Source of the DNA: Pirellulales bacterium
GTDB taxonomy: Bacteria; Planctomycetota; Planctomycetia; Pirellulales; JAEUIK01
Direction: 5' to 3'
Assembly (NCBI GenBank): GCA_019636335.1
Contig: JAHBXR010000011.1
Location: 1 to 64,000, forward strand
DNA length: 64,000 nt
Part shown: piece by piece, positions 37,409 to 45,578 of the stretch
Numbering within the stretch: the stretch's first letter is position 1
Layout: each line of letters opens with the position of its first letter
Notes under the pieces: generated by a model
Told to the model about the DNA's origin: nothing
What the model saw: the letters and a program-made list of their open reading frames with translations, nothing else
Databases searched by the model: none
Position numbers and translations under genes: made by a program

Positions 37409-38530
37409 TCAACCACCGATCAGTCGCGCGCTGCCGATGCCGCTCGAACCATCGTAAGAGCGGAAGCTCATCGTAGCGCCGCCGACTCCATCGAGAATGT
37501 ACCCAGTGCGCGAGATGGCATCCGCGCCGTTGACCGAGAAGAGTAAAAGCAGATTGCCCTCGGGGGTGACGGAACCGAAGACGTTCAACGGCTGCGAGCC
37601 ATACGCGGTGCCGGTACCCCAGAAGTAGCCACTTTTGAAAGAGGTAATCTCAAAGAGTCCGACCTCGGATTCGGTGCCAAACAGTCCTCGATCGACGAAC
37701 GCCCAGCGTGTCTCTTTCAGCCAGCGCCAATCTTCCGATAAGGAACTGCCTGGCGGGGGATCGAGCGGTTCGGGTGGAACGGTGTTGGCCGTGGCCTGCA
37801 CCATATAGGCCCAGTGTGAGAGGATCTGATCGGCACTCGAGGCCATCTGCATTTCCATTTGCCAGGCATGATCCCGATAACGCATCTGCCCGACACCGGA
37901 AATCGCTGGCTCGCCGGTTTTCGTGAACTCGATGCGAATCTGACCGCCGGGCGAGATGTAGCCCGTCATGGTCTTTTGCGTCGGAATCGGGTCAGACGAA
38001 AGCCTGGTGACGGCCATTCCCGTGATGATTCCAGCAGACGAGGCCTCGATATTCCACAAGGTCTGGTCGGCGACCGCCGTCGGGTTGGCAAGATCGGAGG
38101 ACATGGAATAAGACAGCAGGTTTTCGGCGGGCACGTACCATTGTGTCTGTGCCACCCAATCCCAGCGCGTATCGGTCGAAGCGAGAAAGAAGTGACGCCA
38201 CCAGATCCGCGAATCGGGCGAATCGGGCGAGTCGACGCTCGACGGTTCCGCGAGGGGCAGGTCGACACGGAGAGGGGCGTTGAGCGAGGATAACTCCGGC
38301 TCAGGCTGTCTGGGAAGCTCGGCAGCAAGCCCCGTGGAGAAGAGGGAGTCGGCAGCCGCCTGGTGAACTACCACGCTGCCGATCTGCGCGGGTTGCTCCG
38401 CGACAAGAGGTTGGACCGTGGCGGCGGGCGCATCGCCTTGGACGGCGCTCGCCAGGCGATAGCTCGCCAAGGATCCGCCGCTCAAGAGCGCACGATTTTC
38501 TAAGGACTCCATGCGTAGCAAACGGCGCAT
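37409..38530 (-). CDS. Secreted protein with LENRALLS N-terminal signature, unknown function
   Basis: About 373 residues. The N terminus MRRLLRMESLENRALLSGG is the same L-E-x-R-x-x-L-S type of signature as in the two giant proteases of this window, so export by the same route is likely. The rest is polar and beta-rich with two related-looking halves: WRHFFLASTDTRWDWVAQT and GYISPGGQIRIEFTK early, WRWLKETRWAFVDRG and FGSVTPEGNLLLLFS late. This suggests a duplicated small beta domain. No catalytic motif is visible. GAGG lies 11 bases before the ATG at 38530. Confidence 0.75.
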   Translation of the reverse strand: MRRLLRMESLENRALLSGGSLASYRLASAVQGDAPAATVQPLVAEQPAQIGSVVVHQAAADSLFSTGLAAELPRQPEPELSSLNAPLRVDLPLAEPSSVDSPDSPDSRIWWRHFFLASTDTRWDWVAQTQWYVPAENLLSYSMSSDLANPTAVADQTLWNIEASSAGIITGMAVTRLSSDPIPTQKTMTGYISPGGQIRIEFTKTGEPAISGVGQMRYRDHAWQMEMQMASSADQILSHWAYMVQATANTVPPEPLDPPPGSSLSEDWRWLKETRWAFVDRGLFGTESEVGLFEITSFKSGYFWGTGTAYGSQPLNVFGSVTPEGNLLLLFSVNGADAISRTGYILDGVGGATMSFRSYDGSSGIGSARLIGG

Positions 38531-38687
38531 GGCGATCACTGCCTCGGTCTGAAGTCCGTGCAACACCTCATGCCGCCGACAGGACGGACGCTCTCCCTGA
38601 GCGTTGATGCTGTCGGCCAAAGCGGCCCGGCAGGTGAAAGGGTCTCAAGAACCCCACCCAGTGTCGCAAGTGTGGTGGACGGCGCGC

Positions 38688-39812
38688 CTATTTGAACTGA
38701 TACGACGGGTTGTCCGTGCTGAAGTCGGCGTCGGTGAAGCCGTTGTTCAGCTTCAAGTTCAAGTAGGTGTATTCCTCGGTCAGCACTGGGGGACCACCCT
38801 GCTTCTCGGGCCAGTCGTAGGCCTCGTATCGCACCGGCATGTTCAACTCGGTGTCGACGAAGATCCGCGCCAAGTGGAACAAGAAGTTGCGTCGCGGCAC
38901 GGGATGGATCACCTGGATGCAGGTGCAGTCGCGGTTGTTGATCTTCGCGCCCTGGAAGAACTGCACCTCGCATTCGCCGTATTGCGTGTCGCGCTCGCCG
39001 ATCTCGACCAGGCGCTCGACCAGGTTGAGCACGCCCACTTCCGTGATCGGATAGCGGTTGCCGCTCATGGCGATCATACCCGTCGGATCGAGGGAGACCG
39101 TGCCGACCACCGTCTTGCGGAACCCGGTCGGGTGAGCAAGCAGATTGCCGTTGTTCTGGCCGCGGACGAAGATGCACTCTTGGCCGCGCAGCTTACCGGG
39201 ACCGAGGAAGAACATGTACACGCTGAACGGATTGTGGCGCACCTTGACGAACATCGACTGATACTCGCCCAGCTCGCCGTCGATGCGTTCGCGTTTGTAG
39301 AAGGTGCAAGAGTAATCTTGGATCGTACGCAGATCATCCATGCCGCCGCTGGCCCAGCGCAGCGCGGGCATCAATGGATGCTCGCCCGGTTGCGGGCTGA
39401 GATCCAATCCGCGCGGATTGACGGCCGCTGATGAGGTGCCGGCCGGCGCCATGCTCGCACTGTTGGCCGGTGTGCTAGTCGCCGCGGTCTGATTGATGGG
39501 CGCGGTGGCGGCCGTCTGCGTCGGCGCGGCAGGCTGTTGCGCCAACCGGTAGGCGGGCTGGCTCATCGCCGGCGCTTGATACGTTGGCTGCTGGAACGAC
39601 TGCTGGTGGGGCGTCGGGACGCTGCGGGGCTGCTGACCCGCCCCGCCGACATAACCGCCTGTACCGGTCGGCAGTGGTTGCGAGCTGCGAAGTTGAGGAG
39701 GAAGTGCCGCGGCCCCCGAAGTGGCGTTCGTCTGGGCGATCGCCGAGGCCTCAAGGCATGCGCTGACCGCCACGGCGATCGAAAGCGATCGCCCTAGCTT
39801 GAAGGATATCAT
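38688..39812 (-). CDS. DUF1571 family exported protein
   Basis: 374 residues. A signal sequence (SLSIAVAVSACLEASAIAQ) is followed by ~120 residues rich in Gln, Pro, Ala and Ser, then a DUF1571 domain. The domain shows DLRTIQDYSCTFYKRERIDGE, FSVYMFFLGPGKLRGQE, GNLLAHPTGFRKTVVG and ARIFVDTELNMPVRYEAYDWP. DUF1571 resembles outer-membrane lipoprotein carrier folds (LolA/LolB-like) and is common in planctomycetes. Its role is not established. AGGAGG seven bases before the ATG at 39812 fixes the start, well inside a longer open frame. Confidence 0.85.
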   Translation of the reverse strand: MISFKLGRSLSIAVAVSACLEASAIAQTNATSGAAALPPQLRSSQPLPTGTGGYVGGAGQQPRSVPTPHQQSFQQPTYQAPAMSQPAYRLAQQPAAPTQTAATAPINQTAATSTPANSASMAPAGTSSAAVNPRGLDLSPQPGEHPLMPALRWASGGMDDLRTIQDYSCTFYKRERIDGELGEYQSMFVKVRHNPFSVYMFFLGPGKLRGQECIFVRGQNNGNLLAHPTGFRKTVVGTVSLDPTGMIAMSGNRYPITEVGVLNLVERLVEIGERDTQYGECEVQFFQGAKINNRDCTCIQVIHPVPRRNFLFHLARIFVDTELNMPVRYEAYDWPEKQGGPPVLTEEYTYLNLKLNNGFTDADFSTDNPSYQFK

Positions 39813-40200
39813 CCGGCTTCCTCCTGAAGCGTTGGTTCGTACGCACCCGATCCGTGGCGACGGGCACCCTGCGGGCAACGGGGTTGCAGGTCGACGCGTC
39901 GTGCGCCAAGCCTTGCGGTAGAGCAACTGTCGTGCCTCGACGCCTCGAGGAGGACCCACTGCTACTACCTGCCACGCGCAACTGCTTCTGTAGCGACGGT
40001 TTGTCGCCCACAACAGAGTCCGTGGCGCGCCGCCTTACTGGTGTGCTTTCCCTGGTATCTATCGCCTTGCTGGAGGGTGGAATTTACAATGCCTGTCGCG
40101 GGCGTCGGCGTTTGTGCAATCCACAGAAACCGAATCGACGGCGTATCGCGGCGTGGCCACACAACCTACCCAGTCCGTCGAATTCGCAGGAGCCCAAAAC
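39813..40200. other. Divergent intergenic region
   Basis: 388 bases between the DUF1571 start and the MBL hydrolase start. It must hold promoters for both. I see no gene and no convincing -35/-10 pair, although TACAAT occurs at about 40086. Confidence 0.4.
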
Positions 40201-40872
40201 GTGAGTCCCCTTGAGCTTCGATTGGGGACGATCGTCTCCGAACCCTTCGGTGAGAATACCTATGTTGCCCAGCTTGCAGGGCGCGACGATTGCCTGGTCA
40301 TCGACCCCGGCTTGCAGCCAGAATTGATCCTAGAACTGCTCGACCAGGAAGGACTTACGCCGGCCGCCATCCTGAACACGCATGGCCATGCCGACCACAT
40401 CGCCGGCAACGGCGCGATGAAACAGCGCTGGCCCGACTGTCCCCTGGTGATCGGCCGCCACGAGGAGCCCAAGCTGAGCGATCCGGTGCTCAATCTCTCG
40501 GCCCCGTTCGGCATGGCCATCGTCAGCCCCCCGGCAGACGTACTGCTCGATGAGGGGGACATCTACCGCGCGGCCGGTTTCGAGCTCGAGGTGTTCGAGA
40601 TTCCCGGCCACTCGTCGGGACACATTGTTTTCATCTGGCGCGGGAGCGAGCCGAGCTACGTCTTCGGAGGGGATGTTCTATTTCGGGAGGGGATCGGCCG
40701 CACCGATTTCCCCGACGGCAGCTTTACCCAATTGCGCGAGGGCATCCACGAGAAGCTCTTCCCGCTGCCCGATGACACGCTGGTCCTGCCGGGGCACGGA
40801 GGACCGACGACGATCGGCCACGAGAAACGCCACAACCCGTTCGTGGGCGTCGATGCTTCGTACGAGGCGTGA
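40201..40872 (+). CDS. MBL-fold metallo-hydrolase, glyoxalase II-like
   Basis: A 223-residue metallo-beta-lactamase fold enzyme. The metal-binding motif is ILNTHGHADHIAGN (HxHxDH), followed by EIPGHSSGHIVF, VFGGDVLFREGIGRTDFPDG and the final LVLPGHGGPTTIGHEK. The DVLFxxxIGRTDxP pattern is the hydroxyacylglutathione-hydrolase-like subgroup with two zinc or iron ions. The start is a GTG at 40201, because AGGAG lies eight bases upstream. A GTG at 40114 would add 29 unconserved residues. It converges on the histidine kinase gene, 15 bases apart. Confidence 0.9.
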   Translation: MSPLELRLGTIVSEPFGENTYVAQLAGRDDCLVIDPGLQPELILELLDQEGLTPAAILNTHGHADHIAGNGAMKQRWPDCPLVIGRHEEPKLSDPVLNLSAPFGMAIVSPPADVLLDEGDIYRAAGFELEVFEIPGHSSGHIVFIWRGSEPSYVFGGDVLFREGIGRTDFPDGSFTQLREGIHEKLFPLPDDTLVLPGHGGPTTIGHEKRHNPFVGVDASYEA

Positions 40873-40887
40873 CGCGGCGCTCCGCCG

Positions 40888-42591
40888 TCAGCAGATCGTC
40901 TGACCGGGGATGATCGTCTTGCCCGGTTGCGTGTCGGGAGGGATGGCGGGCAGCTCGAGCGTGAAGCGGCTGCCCCTCCCCAACTCGCTGTCGACCAGAA
41001 TCTGTCCGCCGTGCTCCTTCAAGATCTTCTGGCTCACGGGCAGCCCCAGTCCGGTGCCGCGGCCTCCCTTGTGCGAGACGAACAGGGTGAAGATCTTCTC
41101 CACATCTTCGGGAGCGATGCCGGCGCCGTTGTCCTCGACGACGATGCGCGCGAGGTGATTCTGCGGCAGGTACTCGGTCGAGACGGCCACTCGCCCGTGT
41201 TCTTCCTTGTCGCAGGCGTCGATGGCGTTCGTCACAATGTTCAACGCCGCGCGGTGGATCCCCTCCGGGTCGAACGTCAAGACGGGCATGTCCTGCGCGG
41301 GCCGGTAATCGATGTCGACGCCCAATTCTCCCGCGCGCGTGCGCATCAGCTCGACGACGTCGCTGACGGTTTCGTTCAGGTTGGCGGCGTCCAGTTCCGG
41401 CTCGCGATCTTTGCTAAAGGTGAGCATGTCGAGCACGAGCGCGGAGATCTTCTTCTGATTCCGCTCGACGATATCCCAGCCCTTGCGGACCATTTCCTCT
41501 TTGTGATCGGAGAGCCCCATCTCGATCAGGTAGCTGCCGCCGCGCACACCTTGCAGAATGTTCTTGATGTGATGCGAGAGGGTGGCGATGGTCTGCCCGA
41601 CCGCCGCCAGACGTTCGGCCTGCACCATGGCCGAGTAGTAACGCGTGTCTTCCACCGCCAGCGCCGCCTGGTGGGCGATGGCGATCATCAGCTTCAGATG
41701 TTCTTCATTGAACTTGTTGGGCGCCTTCTGATGGATGGCGCGTTCCGGCGGCGTGAACGTGTCGATGTAAATCAAGCCGACCACGTCGTAACGGGCCTGC
41801 AACGGCACGCAGATCGCCTCGCGAATGCCCTGCTGCAGAATGCTCGCCGCCGAGCTCCAGCGGTTGTCCTCGCGGGCGTTCGTGGTGAGCACCCCTTCGT
41901 TCCGCTCGATCACATAGTCGAGAATCGTCTGGCTGATGGTGATCTTGGCCTCGGGGCTCGAACCGTGCGCGTCGCGGCGGACCTTGGGTTCGAGCTGCTT
42001 CGACACCGGATCGATCAACATGATGCAGCCGCGGTCCGCTTCGACCCATTCGAAGATCAGCTCCATGATGCGGCTCAAGAGCTGATCGATGTCGAGCGTG
42101 TGGCTGACGGCCAGCGCCGTGCGATACATGATCTGCAGGTTGCTGCGGGCGCGCGCCAGCCACGGACTTTCGGCGCCCGTGAAGCCCGGCTCGAAGACCC
42201 GGCTCCCTTCCTCCTGCGTCATCGACCGCACGATCCGCGAGCTGTCGGTCGTCTGGGGAGAATCGAAAGCGATCGTCCGGCGCAGATTCACGCCCGAGTC
42301 ATCGGTCGCGCCGGTGTAGAGGAGCAAGGTCGAGCCGATCTGGATCTGATCGCCGCTCGATAGCGTCCGCCGGTCGACGCGCTCGCCATTGATGAAGGTC
42401 CCGTTCGAGCTGCTCAGATCGACCAGCGCGTAGGAGCGACCTTCGCGGCGTAGCTCGGCGTGGCGGCGCGAGACTTCCGTATCGTGCAATTGCACCGGGT
42501 TGCTGGGGTCGCGACCGATGTGCAACGCCTCCGCATCGAGTTCGAAACGAACTCCCTGGTCGTTGCCACGGATGACGAACAGCGACGGCAC
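40888..42591 (-). CDS. FHA-GAF sensor histidine kinase
   Basis: 567 residues and no membrane segment, so cytoplasmic. An FHA domain (~1-95) has LHIGRDPSNPVQLHD, SRRHAELR and DLSSSNGTFING. A GAF domain (~145-310) follows, with GCIMLIDPVS and AICVPLQARYDVVGLIYID. The kinase part has the phospho-acceptor His in ATLSHHIKNILQGVRGGSY, then ATPase boxes ALNIVTNAIDACD (N box), VEDNGAGI and GRGTGLGLPVS. FHA binding of phosphothreonine links it to Ser/Thr kinase signalling. It starts at GTG with GGAG six bases upstream. The receiver gene lies 144 bases upstream on the same strand. Confidence 0.93.
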   Translation of the reverse strand: MPSLFVIRGNDQGVRFELDAEALHIGRDPSNPVQLHDTEVSRRHAELRREGRSYALVDLSSSNGTFINGERVDRRTLSSGDQIQIGSTLLLYTGATDDSGVNLRRTIAFDSPQTTDSSRIVRSMTQEEGSRVFEPGFTGAESPWLARARSNLQIMYRTALAVSHTLDIDQLLSRIMELIFEWVEADRGCIMLIDPVSKQLEPKVRRDAHGSSPEAKITISQTILDYVIERNEGVLTTNAREDNRWSSAASILQQGIREAICVPLQARYDVVGLIYIDTFTPPERAIHQKAPNKFNEEHLKLMIAIAHQAALAVEDTRYYSAMVQAERLAAVGQTIATLSHHIKNILQGVRGGSYLIEMGLSDHKEEMVRKGWDIVERNQKKISALVLDMLTFSKDREPELDAANLNETVSDVVELMRTRAGELGVDIDYRPAQDMPVLTFDPEGIHRAALNIVTNAIDACDKEEHGRVAVSTEYLPQNHLARIVVEDNGAGIAPEDVEKIFTLFVSHKGGRGTGLGLPVSQKILKEHGGQILVDSELGRGSRFTLELPAIPPDTQPGKTIIPGQTIC

Positions 42592-42735
42592 GGCGCACTC
42601 CGTCTCCAGACGCCAGCGCGGTATCTTGCCGCCGCGGCGCTCGCGGCCGCCGAAGGTCGAGCGGCAAAGTTACGTCCGGAGTGAAACTGCTCGAGGGGCG
42701 CGCGCAGCATCCGCCACGCGCAGGTCGGGCGACCT

Positions 42736-43101
42736 CTAGGCGGCCGACTCCAGCAGGCTTTCGATTTTACGAATGAGCGGAGCATAGTGGTAGGGTTTGC
42801 TTACGAACCGGTCGCGCGGGCCCGTCGCGGGCGCCCGGCGCACGTTGCCCAACAGGATCAACTGCGTCTGGTTCTCGCGCGATTCGGCCTCGTAACCGGC
42901 CGATACCGCTTCGTCCTCGGCGGGCGAGACCTCGAGATCGACCACGATCAGGTCGGGACGATGGCTGCGCGCCATTTCCAGACCTTCGTCGGCTCGGCTC
43001 GCTTCAAAGATGCGCAAGCCGCGATGCTCGAGGATCGTTTTCAGGACGCTGCGGTTTTCTTCCGAGGGGTCGACGATCAAAACGCTACGATTGGAAACCA
43101 A
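42736..43101 (-). CDS. Single-domain response regulator (receiver only)
   Basis: A 121-residue receiver. The acidic pocket is VLIVDPSEENRSV (one Asp, with Pro where a second acid is usual), the phospho-acceptor is in LIVVDLEV, and the lysine in VSKPYHYAP is present. The usual Thr/Ser strand reads LILLGNVRR, so that switch residue appears lost. There is no output domain. The start is a TTG at 43101, because GGAGG lies seven bases upstream. The open frame continues ~90 codons upstream without conserved content. It is the likely partner of the FHA-GAF kinase. Confidence 0.82.
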   Translation of the reverse strand: MVSNRSVLIVDPSEENRSVLKTILEHRGLRIFEASRADEGLEMARSHRPDLIVVDLEVSPAEDEAVSAGYEAESRENQTQLILLGNVRRAPATGPRDRFVSKPYHYAPLIRKIESLLESAA

Positions 43102-43438
43102 TCTAGTGCCTCCATGCACCCAACGTGCCTCCCTGCACGTGCGCCCCGTTCGGGCCGGGCGCGGGCCCCCGCTCACGGCCAGCATACGCCGAGCGACAGA
43201 ACCCAGAGGGGTCGCCCCTCGTACTGGCCAGAGGTGAGGGTCGCAGAGCATAGCGACCCGGCCGAAACGTGTCAAAAGCGGTTTGCTGGTTGACGTCCGC
43301 TGCCCAAGCGCCGAGAATTTCAAGGGTTGCGCGTGGTCCCCGCCCGTCCGCGATAAGCCTCCTGCCAACGGCCGCGCGTTTTCGCCCCTTTCGCAGTTTC
43401 CCTAGTCGACACCTCTCCTTCGTCGAGGCACTTCGCCG
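43102..43438. other. Divergent intergenic region
   Basis: 337 bases between the receiver start and the M28 peptidase start. Nothing resembling a gene. No clear promoter pair was found by eye. Confidence 0.4.
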
Positions 43439-45472
43439 ATGTCTGTCCTCCTCTGGCTTCGCCCTGCCACGGTCGTGCTGCTGCTGATCGCTCCCCTGTT
43501 GTTGACGCCGAGTCGCGTCAGGGCCGAGGATGCGTCGGCCGTCGAGTCGCGTCTGCGCGACACGGTCTCCTATCTCGCCTCCGACGACCTCGAAGGGCGC
43601 GGCGTCGGCACCGAGGGGCTGAACAAGGCGGCCGACTACCTGGCCGAACAGTTCAAATCGATGGGCCTCAAGGTCGACCTGTGCGATGGCGACGCCTTTC
43701 AGAACTTCAAGATGACGACCGGCTCGAAGCTCGGCGAGCCGAACACGCTGGCCATCACCGCTCCTGGTGGCGATAACCCCCGCACCGAGCTCAAGCTGGG
43801 GGACGATTTCACCCCCCTCGCGCTCGGCGGCAGTGGCGAGTTCAACCTGCCCCTCGTCTTCGTGGGCTACGGCATTACGGCCCCCGAGGCGAACTACGAC
43901 GATTACGCCGGGCTGGACGTGAATGGCAAGGCCGTGGTGATTCTGCGACGCGAGCCGCAGCAAGACAATCCACACAGCGCGTTCAATGGCACGCGCCACT
44001 CGGAGCATGCTCCCTTTGCCCGCAAGGTCTCGAACGCCTATGCCCATGGCGCGGCGGCCGTCATCTTTCTGACCGATGATTACGACATCTCAAAACGCGT
44101 GGCGCAGCGCCGCAAGCTGTGGCTCGCGGCGATCGAAAAGCTGGCCGACGCCTTTGACGAGATGTCCAAGATCGAAGAGGCCGCGCCGGCCGATGTTGTG
44201 GCCGAACGCAAAAAGGTGGACGAGCTGCTCCAAGAAGTCAGCCAGCAGAACGCCAAGCTCGAGCAAGAGCTCGATCCGATCCTCAAGTTCGACTCGGCCG
44301 GGCCCGGCGAGACGGGACGCACCATGCCGATCGTCCACTGCCGCCGTGGCGTGATCGAGCCGGCGGTGAAAGCCATCTACGGCAAATCGATCGCCGAGAT
44401 CGAGAAGGGAATCGACCAGGGGCCCAGGCCGCAAAGTCGCGAGCTGACCGGCTGGACGGTCGCGGGGGACGTCCACGTCGACCGCCAGGAGGTCGAGGTG
44501 AAGAACGTCTTGGCCGTGCTGCCGGGCGAAGGGCCGCTGGCCGATGAGATCATCGTCATCGGCGCCCATTACGACCATCTCGGCTATGGCGGCGAAGGCT
44601 CGTTCGTACCCGACGTCAACGAGATTCACAACGGAGCGGACGACAATGCCTCGGGCACGACGGCCCTGGTCGAAGTAGCGCGGCAACTCTCCTCGCGCGG
44701 GGGAAAACTGCCGCGGACGATCGCCTTCATGGCCTTCACCGGCGAAGAGCGTGGCCTGATCGGCAGCGCGCACTACGTGGCCAATCCCGTGCTGCCGCTC
44801 GACAAGACGGTGGCCATGTTGAACATGGACATGGTCGGGCGTCTCAAAGATGAAAAGCTGATCATTCAGGGGACCGCCACGGCGCCCGAGCTGAATGCTC
44901 TGGTCGACGAGTTGGGCGCGAAGTACGAGTTCGACGTGACCAAGCAGGCTGGCGGCAGCGGTCCCAGCGATCATACGTCGTTTTATCTGAAGAAGATTCC
45001 CGTGCTCCACTTCTTCACGGGCACGCACCGCGACTATCACCGGCCGAGCGACGATGCCGACAAGATCAATCTCGACGGCATGCGGCGTGTGGTGTCGATG
45101 ATCGGCGACATGACGGTGGCGCTGGCCGAGGCCGCGGCGCCGCCGACCTATCAGGCCGCGACCGCCGCCGCGCATCCGATGGGAGGCGGTGGCGGCGATG
45201 GAGATCGTCCCTACTTCGGCAGCATTCCGGACTTCGCCACCGAAGGAGAAGGCTACGCCCTGGGGGGCGTCACGGCCGGCGGACCCGCGGAAAAGGCGGG
45301 GCTCAAAGAGGGAGACGTCATCATCCAGGTAGGCGACAGCAAGGTCGGCAACCTGGAAGATTTCGACAGCGCGCTGCGCAAGCACAAGGCGGGGGACAAG
45401 GTGCCAGTGAAAGTCCGCCGCGGCAAGGAAGAAGTCACCGTGACGGTGACGCTCGACCCACCGCGCGGATAG
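43439..45472 (+). CDS. Exported M28 family aminopeptidase with PA and PDZ domains
   Basis: 677 residues. The signal peptide is LWLRPATVVLLLIAPLLLTPSRVRA. A PA-type insert (~130-240) includes LVFVGYGITAPEANYDDYAG. The zinc peptidase core has IVIGAHYDHLGYGG, HNGADDNASGTTALVEVA (bridging Asp), AFTGEERGLIGS (catalytic Glu-Glu) and MLNMDMVGRL, with a final His in TGTHRDYHRPSDD. All five metal-site motifs are intact. A C-terminal PDZ domain (~590-675) has GVTAGGPAEKAGLKEGDVI. It probably degrades peptides in the periplasm or outside the cell. A coiled, charged insertion (~225-285) lies between the PA part and the core. Confidence 0.93.
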   Translation: MSVLLWLRPATVVLLLIAPLLLTPSRVRAEDASAVESRLRDTVSYLASDDLEGRGVGTEGLNKAADYLAEQFKSMGLKVDLCDGDAFQNFKMTTGSKLGEPNTLAITAPGGDNPRTELKLGDDFTPLALGGSGEFNLPLVFVGYGITAPEANYDDYAGLDVNGKAVVILRREPQQDNPHSAFNGTRHSEHAPFARKVSNAYAHGAAAVIFLTDDYDISKRVAQRRKLWLAAIEKLADAFDEMSKIEEAAPADVVAERKKVDELLQEVSQQNAKLEQELDPILKFDSAGPGETGRTMPIVHCRRGVIEPAVKAIYGKSIAEIEKGIDQGPRPQSRELTGWTVAGDVHVDRQEVEVKNVLAVLPGEGPLADEIIVIGAHYDHLGYGGEGSFVPDVNEIHNGADDNASGTTALVEVARQLSSRGGKLPRTIAFMAFTGEERGLIGSAHYVANPVLPLDKTVAMLNMDMVGRLKDEKLIIQGTATAPELNALVDELGAKYEFDVTKQAGGSGPSDHTSFYLKKIPVLHFFTGTHRDYHRPSDDADKINLDGMRRVVSMIGDMTVALAEAAAPPTYQAATAAAHPMGGGGGDGDRPYFGSIPDFATEGEGYALGGVTAGGPAEKAGLKEGDVIIQVGDSKVGNLEDFDSALRKHKAGDKVPVKVRRGKEEVTVTVTLDPPRG

Positions 45473-45508
45473 GCAGCCTACGTCGGCATGCCGCGCGAAT
45501 GGTCAGAC

Positions 45509-45530
45509 TGGCACAGGCTGCCAGCCTGTG
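45509..45530. repeat. Palindromic intergenic repeat, copy 2
   Basis: The core CACAGGCTGCCAGCCTGTG is a perfect 19-base palindrome around a central C. It differs by one base from the copy at 2999-3020 and also lies in a short intergenic gap. Confidence 0.7.
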
Positions 45531-45578
45531 CTGATTGCCACGCTGTACCTTGCTTTGCTTGAGGTCGCCGTTGGCGAA

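Noticed and set aside
40864..40890. Bidirectional terminator between the convergent MBL hydrolase and kinase genes
   Set aside because: A short imperfect hairpin exists (TGAC...GTCA with GGCG/CGCC) but it has no T-run on either strand.
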